From: CAYJBH01 sp964371365
GTDB taxonomy: Bacteria; Bacillota; Clostridia; Oscillospirales; Ruminococcaceae
Direction of reading: 5' to 3'
DNA: 18,707 bases
NCBI GenBank assembly: GCA_964371365.1
Contig: CAYJMO010000041.1
Coordinates: forward strand, 1 to 18,707
Below the pieces are notes generated by a model, which did not search any database, was not told the origin of the DNA, and saw only the letters and a list, made by a program, of their open reading frames with translations. The translations under genes were made by a program, and so were the position numbers. Below are positions 7,544 through 13,987 of this stretch, one piece after another. The stretch's first letter is position 1, and each line of letters opens with the position of its first letter.

Positions 7544-8278
7544 ATGGAGGCGATTATCAGAAGATTAGAGGGGCTGGCGCGTAAGGCGATACAGCGATAT
7601 GACATGATAGGTGACGGGGACAGGATTGCGGTCGGTGTCTCGGGCGGCAAGGACAGTATCGCGTTGGTGATAACTCTCGCAAAGCTCCGTCGGTATCTCG
7701 GGCGCTCGTTCACACTGCACGCGGTGACCATCGACCCGCGTTTTAGCGGTGTATCGACCGATTACAGCAGGTTGAGTGAATTCCTTGAAAGTATAGATGT
7801 AACACACAACGTCGTAAGGAGCGATATAGGCACCATAGTCTTCGACGAGCGACGGGAAAAACACCCCTGCTCGCTTTGTGCTGTTCTGCGTCGTGGCGCT
7901 TTGCACAGTGAAGCGGTGAGCCTCGGGTGTAGGAGTATCGCGCTGGGTCATCATCTGGACGATGCTATAGAGACCTTTTTTATGAACCTTTTTACCGAGG
8001 GGCGAATAGACTGTTTCTCCCCAAAAAGCTACCTCTCAAGGCGTGATCTTTGGCTGATCAGACCTCTTATCTTCACGCCGGAGGCGGAGATTGTCCGTGC
8101 CTGTAATTCGTTAGAACTGCCGATAGCTAAAAGCGGTTGCCCGGTGGACGGCACGACCAACCGACAGAGCGCAAAGGAGTTTGTCTCCTCCCGTGCTCAC
8201 CTCGACCCTGCCTTTAGACAGAAGATGCTCGGTGCCCTGATGAAATCCGGTATAAACGGATGGACTAATAATGAATAG
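7544..8278 (+). CDS. TtcA/TilS-family PP-loop ATPase, probable tRNA thiolation enzyme
   Basis: This 244-residue enzyme of the PP-loop (N-type ATP pyrophosphatase) superfamily carries the P-loop SGGKDS at 33-38, a DD-containing GHHLDD motif at 135-140, and cysteines C109, C112 (PCSLC) and C199 (SGCP). These match the positions of the three cysteines that hold the [4Fe-4S] cluster in TtcA, which makes 2-thiocytidine at position 32 of some tRNAs. TilS, the lysidine synthase, lacks the PCxxC pair, so TtcA-like is preferred. At 244 residues it is shorter than E. coli TtcA, and no C-terminal zinc fingers of the TtuA kind are seen. Its tRNA target is not certain. Start: ATG 7544 has no ribosome binding site upstream, and GGAGG lies inside its own first codons. 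It diverges from rplM. Confidence 0.85.
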   Translation: MEAIIRRLEGLARKAIQRYDMIGDGDRIAVGVSGGKDSIALVITLAKLRRYLGRSFTLHAVTIDPRFSGVSTDYSRLSEFLESIDVTHNVVRSDIGTIVFDERREKHPCSLCAVLRRGALHSEAVSLGCRSIALGHHLDDAIETFFMNLFTEGRIDCFSPKSYLSRRDLWLIRPLIFTPEAEIVRACNSLELPIAKSGCPVDGTTNRQSAKEFVSSRAHLDPAFRQKMLGALMKSGINGWTNNE

Positions 8279-8310
8279 GACAAAACAACGAAAAAAACAA
8301 TCCTAAATAT

Positions 8311-8351
8311 TTAACTTGACATTTCACAATAGTTAAGCTAAAATAGTTAAG
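8311..8351 (+). promoter_or_regulatory. Promoter and candidate MarR operator
   Basis: TTGACA (8316-8321) and TAAAAT (8339-8344) with a 17-bp spacer form a near-perfect promoter. It is overlaid by repeated half-sites: TTAACT (8311-8316, inverted) and AGTTAA at 8331-8336 and 8345-8350. The 9-bp sequence ATAGTTAAG occurs twice, 14 bp apart (8329-8337 and 8343-8351). Half-sites over both promoter boxes suggest repression by the MarR protein encoded immediately downstream; this is inference. Confidence 0.65.
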
Positions 8352-8390
8352 TACAAGTAGTTGTTTTACCGTTGAACAAAAGGAGGTATT

Positions 8391-8852
8391 TTGGACGACA
8401 AACTAATACTCGCAATAGACAAATTCAGCCACGATATGTCTATCGCCGAACTACAGCAACTATATCAAAACAGAGGTGCGAACGACCTCTCCTATCATGA
8501 CACGCTTTATCTTAACATTATACTTGCACACCCTAACCGCTACACCTCTTCCCAGATAGCGGATCTTTTAAAGATATCCCGACCCGCTATCACCCAGAAG
8601 ATAAACGAGCTTGCAAAAAAGGGGTATGTCATACGCACGCAGTGTGAGCATGATAAGAGAATATTCTACCTATCAATCAATCCTAAAAAACACTTTTACT
8701 CCGAACTGGACCGCGATATTGAGCGGACAGTTACAAAAATGTTGCGTCTTCGCTTTGGTGACCAAGCGGTCGACAAGATGTGCGAAATGCTCAACTTTTT
8801 CTCCGAGACTTTATATAATGAAAAGCTGAAAGGAAGTCATGACAAAGAATAA
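8391..8852 (+). CDS. MarR-family transcriptional regulator
   Basis: This 153-residue protein is the usual MarR size and layout: N- and C-terminal helices for dimerisation around a winged helix-turn-helix. The HTH lies near residues 50-95 (TSSQIADLLKISRPAITQKINELAKKGYVIR) and is followed by the wing with CEHDKRIFYLSI, which matches the D-x-R motif conserved in MarR wings. The start is TTG 8391, placed by a strong AGGAGGT just upstream. The stop overlaps the start of the MATE gene by 14 nt, so the two are one translationally coupled unit. It very likely represses itself and the exporter through the AGTTAA repeats in its promoter and is released by a small-molecule ligand, probably a substrate of the pump. 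The ligand is unknown. Confidence 0.92.
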   Translation: MDDKLILAIDKFSHDMSIAELQQLYQNRGANDLSYHDTLYLNIILAHPNRYTSSQIADLLKISRPAITQKINELAKKGYVIRTQCEHDKRIFYLSINPKKHFYSELDRDIERTVTKMLRLRFGDQAVDKMCEMLNFFSETLYNEKLKGSHDKE

Positions 8853-10212
8853 CCCCTTGGCCAAACAATTTACCATGAAATCATTGCTCACATACACCCT
8901 TCCGAGCGTATGTATGATGATTTTTATGTCGACATACACCATAATCGACGGCATGTTCGTCGCCAACCTTGTCGGTGAGGACGCTCTCGCCGCCATAAAT
9001 ATTGTGTTCCCTCTTTTCGGGATACTCTTTGCCGTTTCGTTGATGTTTGCGACGGGCGGTAATGCCATAATCGCACGACTGCTCGGAGAGGGGAAGGAAC
9101 GAGAGGCGAACGAGTTTTTATCTGTCCTGTACATTCTCGGCGCTCTGCTCGGCATTTTGCTGAGTGTGCTGGGTTTTTCCTTTCCGGAACAAACGCTTGA
9201 ACTTTTAGGGGTGAACGATGTTCTCTACCCCTATGCAAGGGACTATCTTCTCAGCCTTTGCGTCTTTGCGGCACCGGTTATCTTTCAGGTGTTTGCACAG
9301 TCCTTTTTTGTAACCACCGGTAGACCTATGCTGGGCTTCGGTGTGTGTGTCATGGGCGGCGTCACCAACATCGTGCTGGACTACATCTTTATATCACCTC
9401 ATCTACTTGACCTCGGAATATCCGGTGCCGGTCTCGCAACCGGACTTGGCAACGTCCTGCCCGGACTTTTTGGAATGGGGTATTTTGCACTTAACAAAAA
9501 GAGCAACCTGCACTTTGTCCTGCCCAAACTCAATCTGAAACGCCTTCTCCACAGCATGTCAAACGGCATGAGTGAGCTGGTAAACTCACTTTCGCTATCC
9601 ATAACCACCATTATGTTTAACTTTATCCTGATGGATTTGGCAGGTGAGACCGGGGTCGCCACCATCAGTGTTATACTATATATACAGCAGTTTCAAACCG
9701 CCATATATTTTGGTTACACCATCGGGGTCGCACCGATAATAGCCTACAAATACGGCAACAACGACAAGAATTCCCTATACAAGATCATGAGGCAAAGCCT
9801 TGTCATCGTATCAATGGCATCGGTTTTAATCATTGTGTTCACACTTTTATTTTTAGAAGACGCTGTTTCGATTTTTATCGCCCACACCAGCCCAACATTT
9901 GACATGGCAAAAACCGGACTTTTGCTCTTTATGCCGTCCTACCTTTTTATGGGATACAATATCTTCGCCTCGTCCATGTTCACCGCATTTTCTAACGGAA
10001 AGGTTTCCGCTGTTATCTCCATCATGCGCAGTCTTGTATTTATCGTCCTGATGCTGATGATCCTGCCGAACATCCTTGGCATAACCGGCGTTTGGCTTGC
10101 AATCCCTATAGCGGAGCTGTTCTCATTTTTCATCTCACTTTATTTTTTCATGGCAGGTCGAACGGTGTACGGATACAACAAACCTTTAAAACATCTACAA
10201 CCGCTGTCATGA
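8839..10212 (+). CDS. MATE-family multidrug/metabolite efflux protein
   Basis: This 457-residue integral membrane protein has about twelve predicted TM helices in two homologous halves, as in MATE (multidrug and toxin extrusion) exporters. The start of each half is recognisable: FTMKSLLTYTLPSVCMMIF with IIDGMFVANLVGEDALAAINI near the N-terminus, and MSNGMSELVNSLSLSITTIMFN near residues 236-257. MATE proteins use Na+ or H+ gradients to export cationic drugs, dyes or natural metabolites; the MepA-like subfamily in Firmicutes is the closest comparison I can make. ATG 8839 has AAAGGAA upstream, inside the end of the marR gene. Substrate specificity cannot be read from the sequence. Confidence 0.93.
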   Translation: MTKNNPLAKQFTMKSLLTYTLPSVCMMIFMSTYTIIDGMFVANLVGEDALAAINIVFPLFGILFAVSLMFATGGNAIIARLLGEGKEREANEFLSVLYILGALLGILLSVLGFSFPEQTLELLGVNDVLYPYARDYLLSLCVFAAPVIFQVFAQSFFVTTGRPMLGFGVCVMGGVTNIVLDYIFISPHLLDLGISGAGLATGLGNVLPGLFGMGYFALNKKSNLHFVLPKLNLKRLLHSMSNGMSELVNSLSLSITTIMFNFILMDLAGETGVATISVILYIQQFQTAIYFGYTIGVAPIIAYKYGNNDKNSLYKIMRQSLVIVSMASVLIIVFTLLFLEDAVSIFIAHTSPTFDMAKTGLLLFMPSYLFMGYNIFASSMFTAFSNGKVSAVISIMRSLVFIVLMLMILPNILGITGVWLAIPIAELFSFFISLYFFMAGRTVYGYNKPLKHLQPLS

Positions 10213-10278
10213 ATTAATATTTACATATATAGTCATCTTTATCATAGAATGTCAGAAATCGTTAAATATAAAACAGGT

Positions 10279-10296
10279 TTGTGACAATATTCAAAA
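10279..10296 (+). promoter_or_regulatory. Candidate Rex (NADH/NAD+ sensor) operator
   Basis: The site reads TTGTGA, six bases, then TCAAAA. It matches the Rex-type palindrome TTGTGA-N6-TCACAA at 11 of 12 positions. It lies about 60 bp upstream of the predicted -10 of the hydrogenase operon. Rex controls fermentation and hydrogenase genes in several Bacillota. The region is AT-rich, so a chance match is possible. Confidence 0.3.
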
Positions 10297-10354
10297 TAAA
10301 AAAGAAATTTTTTTATTTTTTTGTAGCAAACATATAGCGTTTTTAAAAAGAATA

Positions 10355-10363
10355 TGTTATAAT
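10355..10363 (+). promoter_or_regulatory. Extended -10 promoter of the hydrogenase operon
   Basis: TGT-TATAAT (10355-10363) is a perfect extended -10. The region where a -35 would lie (10335-10340) is a poor match, as is common for extended -10 promoters. Predicted start near 10370. Confidence 0.6.
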
Positions 10364-10447
10364 TTGTTTAGCTTATACCGATGAATAGTTTTGTGCTTTT
10401 TTCGGTAGAGGATTAGGCTGTCAAAAAAGGGATTTCACTACCTCTTA

Positions 10448-10484
10448 CTTTTTCTGTATTGTTTAATGCAACACATAGAAAAAG
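10448..10484 (+). other. Stem-loop in the hydrogenase mRNA leader
   Basis: CUUUUUCU (10448-10455) pairs with AGAAAAAG (10477-10484). Inside, GU pairs with AC and UUG with CAA around a 7-nt loop, giving 13 base pairs with a small bulge and one mismatch. No U-run follows, so it is not a simple intrinsic terminator. It may stabilise the message or be a binding site. Confidence 0.45.
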
Positions 10485-10541
10485 CAAAGAGAAATGTGTC
10501 CCCAACCGCACAAAAGTGCAGAAAGGATCGGAACATTTTTT

Positions 10542-11039
10542 ATGACAACAAATGTAAAAACAGTTCCTTTTAAGGGTACCGACCAGCAGATTGCTACCCT
10601 TAAAGAGCGTCTGGCTGAGATCAAATCAGAGCCCGGTTCGCTCATGCCTGCGTTACAGATTGCTCAGGACATCTTCGGCTATCTGCCCATTGAGGTTCAG
10701 CGTATCGTAGCGTCGGAGCTCGACAAGCAACTTGCCGAGGTCTACGGCGTCGTGACCTTCTACTCGCAGTTTTCGCTTTCACCTAAAGGAGATTATAAAA
10801 TCTCGGTATGTCTTGGAACCGCATGCTATGTCAAGGGTGCGGGCGATATCTACGATCGATTAGGTCAAAAACTGGGTGTAACCAACGGAGAATGTACCGA
10901 AGACGGCAAATTCTCTCTTGAGGCATGTCGTTGCATCGGTGCGTGCGGACTTGCTCCGGTTCTGACGGTGAACGAGGACGTCCACGGACGACTTACCGTC
11001 GATGATGTTGACTCCATCCTCGCAAAATACCAATCCTAA
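10542..11039 (+). CDS. hydC: [FeFe]-hydrogenase subunit HydC (NuoE-like, 2Fe-2S thioredoxin fold)
   Basis: This 165-residue protein of the NuoE/HydC family has an N-terminal helical part with the family motif LMPALQIAQDIFGYLPIE (34-51) and VYGVVTFYSQF (67-77). A thioredoxin-like domain follows and binds one [2Fe-2S] cluster through C90, C95, C131 and C135 (C-x4-C and C-x3-C). An additional C129 is present. In multimeric hydrogenases HydC docks on the NuoF-like HydB and joins NADH-linked electron transfer. ATG 10542 is chosen over an in-frame ATG at 10494 because AAAGGA precedes it and family members begin near here, although the spacing (14 nt) is long. It is first in a five-gene operon, and the next gene starts 3 nt after its stop. 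Confidence 0.93.
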   Translation: MTTNVKTVPFKGTDQQIATLKERLAEIKSEPGSLMPALQIAQDIFGYLPIEVQRIVASELDKQLAEVYGVVTFYSQFSLSPKGDYKISVCLGTACYVKGAGDIYDRLGQKLGVTNGECTEDGKFSLEACRCIGACGLAPVLTVNEDVHGRLTVDDVDSILAKYQS

Positions 11040-11042
11040 TCC

Positions 11043-11579
11043 ATGCAGGAACTATCGCTTAATATTTTGGATATCGCTCAAAACTCTGTCAAGGCAGGTG
11101 CCGAGGAGATTGAAATCAACCTGTTGCAAAACGCATCACGTCTTGATATTTCCGTCGTCGACAATGGCTGTGGCATGACACCGGAGCAGGTTCAAAAGGT
11201 CACCGACCCGTTCTTTACCTCTCGTACCACCCGCGCGGTGGGGCTCGGTGTACCATTCTTTAAGATGGCCGCCCAGCAGACAGGTGGTGATTTTTCTATC
11301 GAATCGACCGTCTCGGTTGGCACGGTAGTAAAAGCAACCTTTTACACCGATCATATCGACTGTATGCCCCTCGGGAATATGGCGGATACCCTTTATGTAC
11401 TTATGAGCTGTAACGAAGAGATTAACTTCATCTACAGCCACACGACCGAAAAGGGTGAGTTTAGAACGTGCAGTGCCGAGTTAAAGGAGATTTTGGACGG
11501 TGTGCCGTTATCAGAGCCGAGCGTTGCGACATTCCTGCGAGCATTTTTTAAGGAAAATATAGAGGAAATCTTGATATAA
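11043..11579 (+). CDS. hydE: Stand-alone GHKL (HATPase_c) ATP-binding protein of the hydrogenase operon
   Basis: This 178-residue protein has the ATP-binding fold of histidine kinases and anti-sigma factors. It shows the N-box LDIAQNSVKAGA (9-20), G1 box DNGCGM (40-45), DPFFTSR (55-61) and G2 box GLGVPFFK (67-74). There is no phospho-acceptor histidine domain and no sensor domain; the last 70 residues match nothing I know. The same type of gene sits between hydC and hydD in the Acetobacterium woodii hydCEDBA operon, where it is called hydE and was not found in the purified complex. It should not be confused with the radical-SAM maturase also called HydE. A regulatory or assembly role is possible, but its function is unknown. 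It starts 3 nt after hydC. Confidence 0.82.
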   Translation: MQELSLNILDIAQNSVKAGAEEIEINLLQNASRLDISVVDNGCGMTPEQVQKVTDPFFTSRTTRAVGLGVPFFKMAAQQTGGDFSIESTVSVGTVVKATFYTDHIDCMPLGNMADTLYVLMSCNEEINFIYSHTTEKGEFRTCSAELKEILDGVPLSEPSVATFLRAFFKENIEEILI

Positions 11580-11588
11580 GTTCAGCTT

Positions 11589-11604
11589 TACGGCGCTTGC
11601 CGTA
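11589..11604 (+). other. Intercistronic hairpin between hydE and hydD
   Basis: TACGGC and GCCGTA form a perfect 6-bp stem with a GCTT loop 10 nt after the hydE stop. There is no U-run. It may mark an mRNA processing or stability point separating the lowly needed ATPase from the downstream subunits. Confidence 0.45.
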
Positions 11605-11631
11605 TTGCACAAGAAAGGAGAAGTTAAAACA

Positions 11632-12000
11632 ATGAAGAGTCTTGAAGAATTAAAAGCACTGCGCGACAAAGCAAAGCAGAGTATTGGCGTTCGTGACGAC
11701 GGTGACGGCAACTATCGTGTTGTTGTCGGTATGGCTACCTGCGGTATCGCCGCCGGTGCTCGTCCGGTTCTGACCGCATTCAGCGAGGAAGTCTCCAAAA
11801 GAGGACTGACCAACGTGACGGTAGCGCAGACAGGATGTATCGGCATCTGTCAGTATGAGCCGGTTGCGGAGATTTTTGCACCAAACGGCGAGAAGACCAC
11901 CTATGTTAAACTCTCACCTGAGATGGTTGCAAAGATTGTTGGTGATCACATCGTCAACAACACCCCTGTTTCGGAGTACACAATCGGTGCAAGCCGATAA
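11632..12000 (+). CDS. hydD: HydD, small 2Fe-2S thioredoxin-like ferredoxin subunit
   Basis: This 122-residue protein has a short helical N-terminus, then a thioredoxin-like ferredoxin domain with cysteines C37 (MATCGIAAGA), C69 and C73 (TGCIGIC). The HydC and HydB domains in this same operon have the full C-x4-C...C-x3-C set, but here the second position is Gly42, so only three of four usual ligands exist. I recall the CGIAAGA form from other clostridial homologues, so it may be normal for this subfamily, with a substitute ligand or no stable cluster. In A. woodii HydD is part of the purified hydrogenase. Start ATG 11632 is chosen over an in-frame ATG at 11605 because AAAGGAG lies between them, 11 nt upstream of 11632. 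Confidence 0.88.
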   Translation: MKSLEELKALRDKAKQSIGVRDDGDGNYRVVVGMATCGIAAGARPVLTAFSEEVSKRGLTNVTVAQTGCIGICQYEPVAEIFAPNGEKTTYVKLSPEMVAKIVGDHIVNNTPVSEYTIGASR

Positions 12001-12168
12001 CAACTATAACCATCTATCAATCATATGCATAGAAACATCAATGCTTTTATCGCTATGTTAAATAGGTTGAGTTGAGTTGCTATAAAATAACTTTTTTTGA
12101 CCTTACGGGTGCTCACACCGCACGGTCTTTCACTTATAACATACAGTGAGCAGAAAGGCAGCTATTAT
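12001..12168 (+). promoter_or_regulatory. hydD-hydB spacer with possible internal promoter
   Basis: This 168-bp spacer is long for the operon. TGC-TATAAA (12078-12086) is an extended -10 like sequence with a weak TTAAAT 17 bp upstream. It could give extra transcription of hydB-hydA. CATAG/CTATG arms and a GGTG/CACC pair are also present but are too short to call. No terminator is seen. Confidence 0.3.
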
Positions 12169-13956
12169 ATGTATCGTTCCCACGTTCTTGTCTGCGGCGG
12201 TACCGGATGTTCATCCTCCGGCAGTGCAGCAATAATTGAAACCTTCGACAAGGAAATTGCCGCGGCCGGACTCGGCAGTGAGGTCAAGGTCGTCACAACC
12301 GGATGTTTCGGTCTATGTGCGCTCGGCCCCATCGTCGTTATCTATCCGGAGGGTGCTTTTTATTCCATGGTTCAAACCGAGGACATCCCCGAGATAGTCT
12401 CTGAGCATCTGCTCAAAGGTCGTATTGTCACCCGTCTGCTCTACACCGATACGGTGGAAGACGGCATCGTCAAGTCCCTTAACGAGACCGGATTTTACAA
12501 AAAACAACAGCGTGTTGCTCTTCGCAACTGCGGTGTTATTGACCCGGAGAAGATTGAGGAGTATATCGCCTATGACGGCTACGCCGCACTTGGCAAGGTG
12601 CTCACCGAGATGACACCGGAGCAGGTCGTGCAGGAGATTTTAGACAGCGGATTGCGCGGTCGTGGCGGCGGCGGATTCCCGACCGGACTTAAATGGAAGT
12701 TCTGTGCTGCGAGCCAGGGCGACCAGAAATATGTGTGTTGTAATGCGGACGAGGGTGACCCCGGCGCATTTATGGATCGCTCCGTATTGGAGGGCGACCC
12801 CCACGCACTTTTAGAGGCAATGGCAATCGCAGGATATGCTATCGGCGCCGACAAAGGCTATGTATATGTCCGTGCGGAATATCCTATCGCTGTTAAACGC
12901 CTTGAAATCGCTTTGAATCAGGCACGTGAGATGGGTCTTTTCGGTAAGAACATCTTCGGCACCGACTTTTGTTTCGACCTTGAAATTAAGCTCGGCGCAG
13001 GCGCGTTTGTCTGTGGTGAGGAGACTGCACTGTTGACCTCCATCGAGGGCAATCGCGGTGAGCCCAGACCTCGTCCTCCCTTCCCTGCTGTCAAGGGTCT
13101 GTACGGCAAACCCACAATACTTAACAACGTTGAGACCTACGCCAACATACCTCGCATAATCCTACTCGGAGCAGAGTGGTTCGCCGCGATGGGCACCGAG
13201 AAATCCAAGGGAACAAAGGTTTTCGCTCTCGGCGGAAAGATCAACAACACCGGCCTTGTCGAGGTACCTATGGGTACAACCCTGCGTGAGGTTGTCGAGG
13301 ACATCGGCGGCGGCATTCCGGACGGCAAAAAATTCAAGGCGGCTCAGACCGGTGGTCCATCCGGTGGATGTATACCGGCATCGCTTATCGACACCCCCAT
13401 TGACTATGACAACCTTATCGCTATCGGCTCCATGATGGGCTCCGGCGGACTTATCGTCATGGACGAGGACAACTGTATGGTTGACATTGCACGTTTCTTC
13501 CTCGACTTCACCGTCGACGAGAGCTGTGGCAAGTGCACACCCTGTCGTGTCGGCACAAAGCGTCTTTTAGAACTGCTTGATAAGATCACCGACGGTCGTG
13601 GTGAACCCTCCGACCTTGACGACATTGAAGAGCTCGCCGCATTCATTAAGGACAATTCACTTTGCGGACTCGGACAGACAGCTCCAAACCCAGTTCTTTC
13701 CACCATGCGTTACTTCCGTGATGAGTATGAGGCACACATCCTGCACAAAAGATGTCCTGCCGGCGTGTGTAAAAATCTGCTCTGCTATGACATTATTGCC
13801 GAGAAATGCCGTGGCTGTACCGCCTGTAAGCGTGTATGTCCGACCGGTGCTATCAGCGGCGATGTAAAGCAAGTTCACGTCATCGACCAAGAAAAATGCA
13901 TCAAATGCGGCGCATGTATCGAGAAGTGTAAGTTTGACGCAATCACAAAATCATAA
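12169..13956 (+). CDS. hydB: [FeFe]-hydrogenase subunit HydB (NuoF-like flavoprotein with extra Fe-S domains)
   Basis: This 595-residue NuoF-like subunit is where NAD(H) and FMN are bound. Order: an N-terminal [2Fe-2S] thioredoxin-like domain with C9, C14, C46, C50; the FMN/NAD region with GLRGRGGGGFPTGLKW (161-176) and NADEGDPGAF (192-201); an SLBB-type segment; a [4Fe-4S] site with C453, C456, C459 and C499; a C-terminal linker with H523/H526, C529, C534, C539, resembling the metal site of HydB relatives; then two [4Fe-4S] clusters (C547/550/553/557 and C577/580/583/587). In bifurcating hydrogenases this subunit splits or merges electrons between NADH and ferredoxin. ATG 12169 is preferred over an in-frame upstream start at 12097 because AAAGG is 10 nt away and the conserved domain begins at once. 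Confidence 0.95.
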   Translation: MYRSHVLVCGGTGCSSSGSAAIIETFDKEIAAAGLGSEVKVVTTGCFGLCALGPIVVIYPEGAFYSMVQTEDIPEIVSEHLLKGRIVTRLLYTDTVEDGIVKSLNETGFYKKQQRVALRNCGVIDPEKIEEYIAYDGYAALGKVLTEMTPEQVVQEILDSGLRGRGGGGFPTGLKWKFCAASQGDQKYVCCNADEGDPGAFMDRSVLEGDPHALLEAMAIAGYAIGADKGYVYVRAEYPIAVKRLEIALNQAREMGLFGKNIFGTDFCFDLEIKLGAGAFVCGEETALLTSIEGNRGEPRPRPPFPAVKGLYGKPTILNNVETYANIPRIILLGAEWFAAMGTEKSKGTKVFALGGKINNTGLVEVPMGTTLREVVEDIGGGIPDGKKFKAAQTGGPSGGCIPASLIDTPIDYDNLIAIGSMMGSGGLIVMDEDNCMVDIARFFLDFTVDESCGKCTPCRVGTKRLLELLDKITDGRGEPSDLDDIEELAAFIKDNSLCGLGQTAPNPVLSTMRYFRDEYEAHILHKRCPAGVCKNLLCYDIIAEKCRGCTACKRVCPTGAISGDVKQVHVIDQEKCIKCGACIEKCKFDAITKS

Positions 13957-13987
13957 TACCGACCTTGTAGAAAGGAATTAATTTAAA

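Larger units (their letters stand above)
10213..10541 (+). other. Regulatory region upstream of the hydrogenase operon
   Basis: This stretch of about 330 bp has no coding signal. In order it holds a Rex-like palindrome (10279-10296), an all-A/T inverted repeat (about 10294-10317), an extended -10 promoter (10355-10363), and a transcribed leader of about 170 nt with a long imperfect stem-loop (10448-10484). No GC-rich terminator is seen for the MATE gene. Confidence 0.6.

Noticed and set aside
10294..10317. A/T inverted repeat taken as a terminator for the MATE gene
   Set aside because: The stem has almost no G-C pairs, so it would be too weak. It is more likely simple AT-rich promoter-upstream sequence.
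10494..10541. Upstream in-frame start for hydC at 10494
   Set aside because: The extra 16 residues are unlike the family, the sequence before it lacks a clear ribosome binding site, and AAAGGA lies inside this extension, favouring 10542.
11043..11579. Sensor histidine kinase
   Set aside because: There is no dimerisation/phospho-acceptor helix, no sensor domain and no response regulator nearby. Only the ATP-binding domain is present.
12097..12168. Upstream in-frame start for hydB at 12097
   Set aside because: The extension is not conserved-looking and contains the AAAGG ribosome binding site of ATG 12169, after which the 2Fe-2S domain begins directly.
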